Source: Hyphomicrobiales bacterium
Lineage (GTDB): Bacteria; Pseudomonadota; Alphaproteobacteria; Rhizobiales; Beijerinckiaceae
Assembly: GCA_900470775.1 (NCBI GenBank)
Contig: UCBZ01000034.1
Location: 115,097 to 179,096 of the forward strand
Reading direction: 5' to 3'
Length of the DNA stretch: 64,000 nt
Shown here: positions 55,358 through 64,000 of the stretch, in pieces
Numbering within the stretch: the first letter of the stretch is position 1
Layout: every line of letters starts with the position of its first letter
The notes under the pieces: model-generated
What the model saw: the letters and a program-made list of their open reading frames with translations, nothing else
Told to the model about the DNA's origin: nothing
The model's database searches: none
Position numbers and translations under genes: made by a program

Positions 55358-55468
55358 TCGTTTCGCAGTAGACCGGATGTCGCCGGTCCCTGAGCCGTGC
55401 GAGGCGGCGGGAGCCTCGACAAAGCTCAGTTGTCGGGCCCGCGCGATTGCCCCGGAGCCGGCTTTGAT

Positions 55469-55529
55469 GCCATGAACTGGTTCCGGGAAGAACCAGTTCA
55501 TGGCCAACTGCCCCATGGTTCGACCATGG
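55469..55529. repeat. Two adjacent perfect hairpins
   Basis: Between the OmpA-like gene and the amidohydrolase gene, GCCATGAACTGGTTC (55469-55483) is perfectly complementary to 55490-55504 across a six-base loop, a 15-bp stem. Eight bases later CCATGGT-tcg-ACCATGG (55513-55529) forms a second 7-bp stem. No T-run follows. It may end the upstream transcript, protect its 3' end, or be a protein-binding site. Confidence 0.8.
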
Positions 55530-55593
55530 TGGCGCTCGCCGTCCGGCCGCGTTTTTCCCCGGCGCCTTGTTTCGCCCTGCCGGAGCCCAGCCC

Positions 55594-57030
55594 ATGCCGA
55601 TCACCCTCATTGCGAACGCCAGCTGGATCGTCGCCTATGACGCTAGGGCGAAGGGCCATGTCTATCTGCGCGATGGCGACGTCGCCTATGACGGCGACCG
55701 GCTGATCCATGTCGGTGGGCCCTTCAAGGGCAAGGCCGACGCGACCATCGACGGGCGCGGCAGGATGGTCATGCCCGGCCTCGTCAACATCCATTCCCAT
55801 CCCTCCTCGGAGGCGATGACCAAGGGCTGGAACGACGAACTCGGCAGCGCCAAGATGTATGGCACGGCGCTCTACGAGTTCATGCCGCTGTTCCGCTGCG
55901 ATGCGGAAGGAGTCAAATCCTGCGCGCAAGTGACCTATTCGGAATTGCTGATGTCGGGCGTCACCACGCTGGTCGACATGTCGGTGGCCTGGGATGGCTG
56001 GTTCGAGACCTTCAAGGCGTCGGGCCTGCGGGCCGTGTTCTCGCCGATGTACCGGTCGGCGCGCTGGTACACCGACAACGGCCATCTGGCGAAATATGAA
56101 TGGGACGAGAAGGCCGGCGAGGCCGCGATGGCGGCCGCCATGACGCTGCTCGACCAGGTCGCGGCCGACGACAGCGGCCGGCTCTCCGGGATGGTCTCGC
56201 CCTCGCAGATCGACACCTGCTCGGCCGAGCTGATCCAGGCGAGCTATGCGGAGGCCGAGAAGCGCAAGCTTCCCTTCCAGATCCATGCCGCCCAGAGCAT
56301 CGTCGAGTTCCACGAGATCACCCGCCGCCACGGCATGACGCCGGTCGAATGGCTGGAATCGCTCGATGTGCTCGGGCCGTTCTCGATCATCGGCCACGGC
56401 ATCTTCCTCGACCATCACTCCTCGGTGAAATGGCCGGCGACGGACGATCTCGGCTGCCTCGTCGAGACCGGAACCAACGTCGCTCATTGCCCGATCGTGT
56501 TCCAGCGCCGCGGCATCGCGATGCAGAGCTTCGGGCAGTATGTCGCCGCCGGCGTCAATGTCGGCATCGGAACCGACACCTACCCGCACCACATGCTGGA
56601 GGAATTGCGCGCAGTCTGCATCGGCTCGCGCATGATGGCGGAGGACGTCTATGACGTCCGCACCTCGGATGCCTTCAACGCGGCGACGCTGGGCAGCGCC
56701 AAGGCGCTCGGCCGCGACGATATCGGCCGACTCGCCAAGGGTGCCAAGGCCGACATCGTCATCGTCGACGTGACGCATCCGATGATGCGTCCCCTGCGCG
56801 ATCCGATCCGCAGCCTGATCTACGCGGCGGGCGAGCGTGCGGTGACGACGGTCATCGTCGACGGCGTGACGGTGGTCCACAACGGCAAGGTCCTGACGAT
56901 GGATTACGCCGCCGCCGCCGCCGATCTGGAGGAGGCGCAGCGTCGCGCCGAGCCGAAGGTCAAGGGGCTCGACTGGGCCGGCCGGGACCATCTCGAAATC
57001 TCGCCCCTGACCTTCCCGACCAAGGGCTGA
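55594..57030 (+). CDS. Amidohydrolase superfamily deaminase/chlorohydrolase-like enzyme
   Basis: The 478-residue enzyme is of the subtype III amidohydrolase group (SsnA/TrzN/AtzA-like). Metal ligands and catalytic residues appear in order: PGLVNIHSHPSSEAM (two His), LPFQIHAAQSIVE (His), the HGIFLDHHSS motif with catalytic His, and VGIGTDTYPH (Asp). There is the small composite beta domain at both ends (LIANASWIVAYDARAKGHVYLRDGDVAYDG and VIVDGVTVVHNGKV, in part). ATG 55594 has CGGAG upstream. The substrate is unknown: N-ring deamination or dechlorination is typical, but nothing nearby identifies one. Confidence 0.87.
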   Translation: MPITLIANASWIVAYDARAKGHVYLRDGDVAYDGDRLIHVGGPFKGKADATIDGRGRMVMPGLVNIHSHPSSEAMTKGWNDELGSAKMYGTALYEFMPLFRCDAEGVKSCAQVTYSELLMSGVTTLVDMSVAWDGWFETFKASGLRAVFSPMYRSARWYTDNGHLAKYEWDEKAGEAAMAAAMTLLDQVAADDSGRLSGMVSPSQIDTCSAELIQASYAEAEKRKLPFQIHAAQSIVEFHEITRRHGMTPVEWLESLDVLGPFSIIGHGIFLDHHSSVKWPATDDLGCLVETGTNVAHCPIVFQRRGIAMQSFGQYVAAGVNVGIGTDTYPHHMLEELRAVCIGSRMMAEDVYDVRTSDAFNAATLGSAKALGRDDIGRLAKGAKADIVIVDVTHPMMRPLRDPIRSLIYAAGERAVTTVIVDGVTVVHNGKVLTMDYAAAAADLEEAQRRAEPKVKGLDWAGRDHLEISPLTFPTKG

Positions 57031-57078
57031 AACGGCAAGGCCGCCGGTTACGAATGCGCGGCGAGGCCTGATGCAGCC

Positions 57079-59097
<2,019 letters not shown>

Positions 59098-59105
59098 GGT
59101 GGTGA

Positions 59106-60683
59106 TCACATCCGGTACACGGGCCGCGGGCTGGTATCGCGCGGCTCGCCCGCTGCCAGCGCGAGGCACAGCCCCAGCACGTCGCGGGTCTGGCCGGGCT
59201 CGATGATGCCGTCGTCCCAGAGTCGCGCGGTGGCGTAGTAGGGGTCGCTCTGCTCCTCGAACTGGGCCCGCGTTCTGGCGTCGAGTTCGGCGATGGCGGC
59301 CTCATCCGCGGCGCCCTTAAGCGATTGCCGCCGCAGTTCGGTGACGACATTGGCCGCGACCTCCGGGCTCATCGTCGCGATGCGGGCATTGGGCCAGGAG
59401 AACAGGAAGCGCGGCCGGAAACCCCGCCCGCACATGCCGTAATTGCCGGCGCCATACGATCCGCCGATCAGCACGGTGTATTTCGGCACCCGCGCATTCG
59501 AGACGGCATAGACCAACTTGGCCGAGTGCTTGGCGATGCCGCCGCGCTCGGCCTGCGTGCCGACCATGAAGCCGGTGATGTTCTGCAGGAACAGCAACGG
59601 AATCTGGCGCTGGTCGCAGAGCTCGATGAAATGCGCACCTTTCACCGCCGACTCCGAGAACAGCACGCCGTTATTGGCGATGATCCCGACGGGGTGGCCG
59701 TGGATGCGCGCGAAGCCTGTTACCAGCGTCGCGCCGTAATCGGGCTTGAAGGCGTTGAAGGCGCTGTCATCGACGATCCGGGAGATCACCTCGCGCACAT
59801 CATAGGGCCGGCGCAGATCGGTCGGTACGAGGTCGACCAGTTCCGCCGGGTCGAGCCAGGGCGGCGCGGGCACATGCGGCGGTTCCCTGAGCAGGCCGGT
59901 CTCGCCGAGCGAGCCGACGATCTCGCGCAGCTTCGCCAGCCCTTCCATCTCGGTCGCCGCGAGATGGTCTGCGACGCCGGACACCTGCGTGTGCATCTCT
60001 GCCCCGCCCAGCGTCTCGCCATCGACGATCTCGTGGATCGCGGCCTTCACGATCGGCGGGCCGCCAAGATGGATGCGGCCGGTGCCCTTGACCATGATGA
60101 CCTCGTCCGACAGCGCCGGGATATAGGCCCCGCCCGCCGTCGCAGCCCCGAAGACGATCGAAATCTGCGGAATGCCTGCCGCCGACATCCGGCACTGGTT
60201 GTAGAAGGAGCCACCGAAATGGTCGCGGTCGGGAAAGACCCGGTCCTGTTCCGGCAGGAAGGCGCCGCCGCAATCGACCAGATAAAGGCACGGCAGGCGA
60301 TGCTCCTCCGCGATCTCCTGCGCCCGCAGATGCTTGCGCACGGTCTCCGCAAAGAAGGAGCCGCCCTTCACCGTCGCGTCGTTGGCGATCAGCATGCAGG
60401 CGCGGCCCTGCACGATGCCGATGCCGGTGACGATGCCGGCGCCGGGCACCTCGTTGCCGTAGAGCCCCCAGGCGGCGAGCGGCGACAATTCGAGGAAAGG
60501 CGCCTGCGGATCGAGCAGCAGGTCGATGCGCTCGCGCACCATGATCTTGGCCCGCGACTCGTGGCGCGCCCGCATCCTGTCGCCACCGCCGGCCGCGACG
60601 AGCGCGTGGCGCTCGCGCAGGATCTCGATCATCGCGGAGAGCGGGGGAGGGGGCGCAGAAACGGTCTGGGTGGTCTCGGACAT
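59106..60683 (-). CDS. Acyl-CoA carboxylase carboxyltransferase subunit
   Basis: This 525-residue beta subunit has the crotonase-like double domain of MccB/AtuC/PccB. Motifs seen are [39 protein letters not shown] and [24 protein letters not shown], then [19 protein letters not shown], and [33 protein letters not shown] (each cited in part). The QNITGFMVG and [11 protein letters not shown] signatures favour the methylcrotonyl-/geranyl-CoA carboxylase group over propionyl-CoA carboxylase. The gene is divergent from an acyl-CoA dehydrogenase with a large palindromic repeat between. The hydratase and lyase that complete leucine breakdown are not in the window. Confidence 0.9.
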   Translation of the reverse strand: MSETTQTVSAPPPPLSAMIEILRERHALVAAGGGDRMRARHESRAKIMVRERIDLLLDPQAPFLELSPLAAWGLYGNEVPGAGIVTGIGIVQGRACMLIANDATVKGGSFFAETVRKHLRAQEIAEEHRLPCLYLVDCGGAFLPEQDRVFPDRDHFGGSFYNQCRMSAAGIPQISIVFGAATAGGAYIPALSDEVIMVKGTGRIHLGGPPIVKAAIHEIVDGETLGGAEMHTQVSGVADHLAATEMEGLAKLREIVGSLGETGLLREPPHVPAPPWLDPAELVDLVPTDLRRPYDVREVISRIVDDSAFNAFKPDYGATLVTGFARIHGHPVGIIANNGVLFSESAVKGAHFIELCDQRQIPLLFLQNITGFMVGTQAERGGIAKHSAKLVYAVSNARVPKYTVLIGGSYGAGNYGMCGRGFRPRFLFSWPNARIATMSPEVAANVVTELRRQSLKGAADEAAIAELDARTRAQFEEQSDPYYATARLWDDGIIEPGQTRDVLGLCLALAAGEPRDTSPRPVYRM

Positions 60684-60715
60684 GCGGTTCCCCTTGTGCC
60701 GGCGTCTTCTTTTCA

Positions 60716-60831
60716 GCCCTCATCCTGAGGAGCAGCCGCAGGCTGCGTCTCGAAGGATGCTCCAGCGCGCACTGGAGCCTTCTGGAGCATCCTTCGAGAC
60801 GCCGCGTTCCGCGGCTCCTCAGGATGAGGGC
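60716..60831. repeat. Dispersed palindrome, GCCCTCATCCTGAGGAG family
   Basis: The terminal arms (60716-60732 and 60815-60831) are perfect 17-bp complements identical to those at 49904. The inner GTCTCGAAGGATGCTCCAG / CTGGAGCATCCTTCGAGAC pair is also perfect. It fills half of the divergent region of the carboxylase and acyl-CoA dehydrogenase genes. Confidence 0.92.
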
Positions 60832-60926
60832 TGTGGGAGGCAGGGACTTGATCTCGCTGCCTCATTCACCTACCGTCCGTTAGGTAGGCGGTTCCGGCTG
60901 CCGAGGTCAAGCGCAGGAGAAACGCC

Positions 60927-62105
60927 ATGTCGGCTGTGGAGAAACTTGGGGGAGAAGCCCTGCGCCGCTCCCCCTATTTCACCGAGGAGCACGAAGCGCT
61001 GCGGACCCAAATCCGCCGTTTCGTCGAGACCGAGATCAAGCCGCATGCGCTGGCCTGGGAAGAGGCCGGCTTCGTCCCGCGCGAGGTGCTGCGCAAGATG
61101 GGCGCGCTCGGCTTCCTCGGCATCCGCTACCCCGCCGAATATGGCGGCTCCGAGATGGACACGATGGCGACCGTGGTGCTGGCCGAGGAACTCGGCCGTT
61201 CCACCTTCTCCGGCGTCGCCATCACGGCGCTCGTCCACACCGACATGGCCTCGGTCCACATCGCCAATGCCGGAAGCCAGGCGCAGCGCGACAGGCTGAT
61301 GCCGGCGATCATCGCCGGCGAGACAATCGTCGCGGTCGCGGTGACCGAGCCCGATGCCGGCTCGGACGTGAAGGGCATCCGCACGACGGCGCGGCGCGAG
61401 GGCGATGCTTACGTACTGAACGGCGCCAAGATGTTCATCACCAACGGCGTCCATGCCGATCTCTACTGTGTGGCTGCAAAAACCGACCTTTCGGCCAAGC
61501 CTTCACAATCGGTCTCGATCTTTCTGGTTGAGAAGGGCACGCCCGGTTTTTCGGTTTCACGCGCGCTCGACAAGCATGGCTGGCGCTCCTCGGACACCGC
61601 CGAACTCGTCTTCGAGGATTGCCGCATCCCGGCCGAAAACCTGCTCGGGCAGGAGGGGCGCGGCTTCTACGCGATCATGAGCAACTTCCAGAACGAGCGC
61701 ACCGTGATCGGCGCCATGGCGATCGGCGAGGCGCAGGCCGCGATCGACCTGACGCTGGACTATGTGAAGACGCGCAAGGCCTTCGGGGCGCCGCTCTGGG
61801 ACAAGCAGGCGATCCGCCAGAAGCTCGCCATGCTGGCCGCCAGGGTCGAGGCCGGGCGCCAGCTCGTCTACCACGCGGCTTACCTGGACGCGCAGGGGTT
61901 CGACGCCACCCGCGAGGTTTCGATGGTCAAGGCGCTCTGCGGCGAGCTGGTCAACGAGGTGATGTATGCCTGCCTGCAGTTCCATGGCGGCATGGGCTAC
62001 ATGCGCGAAAGCACGATCGAGCGCATGACCCGCGATGCCCGCGTCCAGTCAATCGGCGGCGGTGCGACCGAGGTCATGCTGGAAGAGGTCGCGAAGCGGC
62101 TGTGA
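60927..62105 (+). CDS. Acyl-CoA dehydrogenase (citronellyl-/isovaleryl-like)
   Basis: This 392-residue FAD enzyme has [19 protein letters not shown] as its signature and the C-terminal LQFHGGMGYMRESTIERMTRDARVQSIGGGATEVMLEEVAKRL (in part). The catalytic glutamate is expected in GGGATEVM, where most members have EGT/GGTxE. Divergent from the carboxylase pair, it may oxidise the acyl-CoA that the carboxylase then carboxylates, as in leucine or acyclic terpene breakdown (AtuD-like). It is followed by a TetR gene, probably its regulator. ATG 60927 follows CAGGAGA. Confidence 0.87.
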   Translation: MSAVEKLGGEALRRSPYFTEEHEALRTQIRRFVETEIKPHALAWEEAGFVPREVLRKMGALGFLGIRYPAEYGGSEMDTMATVVLAEELGRSTFSGVAITALVHTDMASVHIANAGSQAQRDRLMPAIIAGETIVAVAVTEPDAGSDVKGIRTTARREGDAYVLNGAKMFITNGVHADLYCVAAKTDLSAKPSQSVSIFLVEKGTPGFSVSRALDKHGWRSSDTAELVFEDCRIPAENLLGQEGRGFYAIMSNFQNERTVIGAMAIGEAQAAIDLTLDYVKTRKAFGAPLWDKQAIRQKLAMLAARVEAGRQLVYHAAYLDAQGFDATREVSMVKALCGELVNEVMYACLQFHGGMGYMRESTIERMTRDARVQSIGGGATEVMLEEVAKRL

Positions 62106-62127
62106 CGCTTGTGCGCGCCTCCCTCAC

Positions 62128-62204
62128 CGTCATGCTCGGGCTTGACCCGAGCATCTCCGGCAAGAGATTCTCGGGTCTGCGCGTTGCTCCGCCCGAGAAT
62201 GACG
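62128..62204. repeat. Dispersed palindrome, CGTCATGCTCGGG family
   Basis: ATGCTCGGGcttgaCCCGAGCAT is a perfect 9-bp stem with a five-base loop. It is followed by CTCCGGCAAGAGAT and an imperfect TTCTCGGG…CCCGAGAA stem, ending in ATGACG. It lies just after the acyl-CoA dehydrogenase stop. Confidence 0.88.
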
Positions 62205-62217
62205 CGAGGTGTGTGCG

Positions 62218-62868
62218 GTGAGGGTCGTAACAGAGCGCGCCGCCAAGGACGTGGAAGGTGGCTCCCGCCGCCTCATCCTCGACACCGCGGCGCGCCTGCT
62301 ACGCTCCGGCGGCTATCACCAGACGACGCTCCGCGAGATCGCCGAGGCGGTCGGCATCCGCAAGGCCAGCCTCTACTACCATTTCGCTTCGAAGGAGGAG
62401 ATCGTCGAGGCCGTCGTCAATGACGGCGTGCGCTTCGTCCATGAGGCGGTGGTCGCGGCGCTTGCCGCCACCGAAACCGCGCCGCCGCGCGACCGCCTGC
62501 AGGCCGCCATCGGCGCCCATCTCACCGCGTTGCACGGCAACAGCGACTACACCTCGGCCAGCATCAAGGTCTTCACCTTCGGCCAGACGCCGACGCCCGA
62601 GAGCGTGCGCGGCGTCCGGCGCGCCTATGAGGATGTCTGGCGCGAGCTGATCGCCGAATTGCAGACCTCGGGCACGCTTTCGCCGGAGCGTTCGCCCGAT
62701 GCGCTGCGCCTGTTCCTGCTCGGGGCGCTCAACGGCTCGATCGACTGGTACCGTCCCAACCGCTTCGATGTCGCGGCGCTGGCGGGCGAATTCACCGCCC
62801 TGATCGCGCATGGAGAACAGGGCGCTGCGGCGTTCTTTGGCGCTGACGCATCGGCCGCGAGCCGCTAG
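62218..62868 (+). CDS. TetR-family transcriptional regulator
   Basis: This 216-residue TetR repressor has the helix-turn-helix region RRLILDTAARLLRSGGYHQTTLREIAEAVGIRKASLYYHFASKEEIVEAVV (in part), where GIRKASLYYHFASKEEI is the classic pattern. The C-terminal ligand domain is not further classified. The start is set at GTG 62218, eight bases after GAGG; GTG 62209 is possible. Its position after the acyl-CoA dehydrogenase and opposite the carboxylase genes suggests that it controls this catabolic set in response to an acyl-CoA. Confidence 0.9.
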   Translation: MRVVTERAAKDVEGGSRRLILDTAARLLRSGGYHQTTLREIAEAVGIRKASLYYHFASKEEIVEAVVNDGVRFVHEAVVAALAATETAPPRDRLQAAIGAHLTALHGNSDYTSASIKVFTFGQTPTPESVRGVRRAYEDVWRELIAELQTSGTLSPERSPDALRLFLLGALNGSIDWYRPNRFDVAALAGEFTALIAHGEQGAAAFFGADASAASR

Positions 62869-62927
62869 CCTGCGCTGAGGCGGGTGCGCATGGGGGCGCC
62901 TCCGCGATCAGAGGACACCAAGCCGGC

Positions 62928-63971
62928 ATGCGCGCTTTCTATCATCCCGATCAGTCGCTTCACGATCCCAAGCAGTATCTGCGCTTCGGCGCCGTCGTCG
63001 CGCCCAAGGACCTGCCGGAGCGCACGGCGCGCCTGCTCGGCGCGCTCGAGAAGCATGGCATCACGCCCGAGCTGCCGGTCTCGCACGGCACCGCGCCGAT
63101 CCTTGCGATCCATGACGCCGGCTTCGTGACGTTCCTCGAAACCGCCTGGGCGAACTGGCAGGAACTCCCCGCCGAGCGCGGCCCCGAGGTCTGGCCGAGC
63201 ACCTTCCCCTATTGGAGCGGGCGTCCCGACGAGGATGTCCGTCCGCCCTGCCGCCCGACCGGCTTCATCGGCCAGCTCGGCTGGTATCTCGGCGACATGT
63301 CGGTGCCGATCGGCGAGCATTGCTGGCACTCGACGCTGCTCTCGGCCGAGACCGCGATCACCGCGGCCGACGCCGTCATCGCCGGCGACAGGGCCGTCTA
63401 TTCGCTCTGCCGTCCCTCAGGGCACCATGCCCGCGCCGACCGCGCCACCGGCTTCTGCTACCTCAACAACACCGCGATCGCAGCCCAGCGCCTGCGCTCC
63501 AAATTCGCCAAGGTCGCGGTCCTCGATGTCGATGCCCATCACGGCGACGGCACGCAGCAGATCTTCTATCGTCGCAACGACGTGCTGACGATCTCGGTCC
63601 ACGCCGATCCGTCGAACTACTACCCCTTCTACACCGGCTATGAGGACGAGCGCGGCAACGGCCCGGGCGAAGGCTTCAACCTCAACCTGCCGCTGGCCCA
63701 TGGCGCGGGCGGCGCCGAGATGGCGGCGGCCATCGACCGGGCCGGGCAGGCGATCCGCGAGTTCGGCGCCGACGTCGTCATCGTGGCACTCGGCTACGAT
63801 GCCCACAAGGACGACCCGATCGGCGTCCTCAAGCTGGACGCCGCCGATTTCGGCACGATTGCTGAAAAGGTGAAGGGCTTCGGTCTGCCGACGCTGGTGG
63901 TTCAGGAGGGCGGCTACGCCATCGAGGCGATCGGCGAATGCCTGGATGCGTTTTTGGGCGGGTTTAAGTAG
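62928..63971 (+). CDS. Histone-deacetylase-fold amidohydrolase, acetylpolyamine deacetylase-like
   Basis: This 347-residue zinc hydrolase belongs to the class II HDAC-like bacterial group, including acetylpolyamine amidohydrolase. The charge-relay histidines are in RPSGHHARADRATGFCYLNNTA, the zinc ligands in VLDVDAHHGDGTQQIFY (Asp and His) and ALGYDAHKDDPIG (Asp), and the distal part has LVVQEGGYAIEAIGECLDAF. A wide N-terminal loop (RPDEDVRPPCRPTGFIG) is present as in acetylpolyamine enzymes. ATG 62928 is the start. It ends 29 bp before the window edge; the substrate is inferred. Confidence 0.88.
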   Translation: MRAFYHPDQSLHDPKQYLRFGAVVAPKDLPERTARLLGALEKHGITPELPVSHGTAPILAIHDAGFVTFLETAWANWQELPAERGPEVWPSTFPYWSGRPDEDVRPPCRPTGFIGQLGWYLGDMSVPIGEHCWHSTLLSAETAITAADAVIAGDRAVYSLCRPSGHHARADRATGFCYLNNTAIAAQRLRSKFAKVAVLDVDAHHGDGTQQIFYRRNDVLTISVHADPSNYYPFYTGYEDERGNGPGEGFNLNLPLAHGAGGAEMAAAIDRAGQAIREFGADVVIVALGYDAHKDDPIGVLKLDAADFGTIAEKVKGFGLPTLVVQEGGYAIEAIGECLDAFLGGFK

Positions 63972-64000
63972 CGCCCTCTTCCTTCTCCCATCCGGATTCC

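Overview
The window is a typical high-GC chromosomal segment of an alphaproteobacterium, most likely order Hyphomicrobiales (Rhizobiales). A Bosea-like relative is my guess from gene content and is not demonstrated. Supporting signs are the DUF4167 Asn-rich protein next to prmC, DUF2293, metX-metW, a chorismate mutase-hisC-tyrA row, ptsP (EI-Ntr) beside prfA, an oxyR-katA divergent pair, and dispersed intergenic palindromes ending in CGTCAT or CCTCATCC. Almost all of the sequence is densely coding. I see no CRISPR array, insertion sequence, rRNA or replication origin.

Layout. 1-5.6 kb: tail of a VOC protein, NADH pyrophosphatase, and a valine-degradation row (mmsB, acyl-CoA dehydrogenase, small secreted protein, mmsA) with a divergent LysR gene. 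6.7-9.5 kb: a Fe(III)-type ABC importer with binding protein and fused permease but no ATPase. 9.7-13.7 kb: transaldolase, a second secreted protein related to the one at 3.6 kb, a ThDP enzyme, and a Phd/PIN toxin-antitoxin pair with a perfect 14-bp palindrome upstream. 13.7-20.4 kb: a probable lysine/glutarate catabolic row (ALDH7-type dehydrogenase, glutaryl-CoA dehydrogenase, CoA-transferase) with a divergent LysR gene and an FAD amine/amino-acid oxidoreductase. 20.5-24.4 kb: small stand-alone genes (Tat hydrolase, DinB, LysE exporter, two-part chromate transporter). 24.4-27.1 kb: oxyR and katA. 27.2-28.4 kb: an AT-rich islet with a lone protein-kinase-like gene. 28.7-32.8 kb: a large secreted TPR protein and an M20 peptidase. 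33-37.5 kb: trehalose metabolism (GH15, otsB, otsA). 37.7-47.8 kb: ptsP, prfA, prmC, DUF4167, MOSC, DUF2293, clpB. 47.9-53.1 kb: metX-metW and the aromatic amino-acid row. 53.18 kb: tRNA-Thr(CGU), immediately followed by a lower-GC two-gene unit (Panacea/SocA-like antitoxin domain plus an unrecognised 238-residue protein). 54.8-64 kb: OmpA-like protein, amidohydrolase, an acyl-CoA carboxylase pair with divergent acyl-CoA dehydrogenase and TetR, and a class II histone-deacetylase-fold amidohydrolase.

How the parts work together. The window is dominated by branched-chain, lysine and acyl-CoA catabolism, each set with its own divergent regulator, set among housekeeping translation, methionine and aromatic biosynthesis and stress genes (clpB, katA, trehalose). 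The pieces most likely to be new are the tRNA-adjacent Panacea pair with its unrecognised partner, the orphan kinase in the AT-rich islet, and a pair of secreted proteins sharing a gap-free 33-residue GD[VI]VVT...EDF module. All functional calls come from reading the translated sequence; no database search was run.
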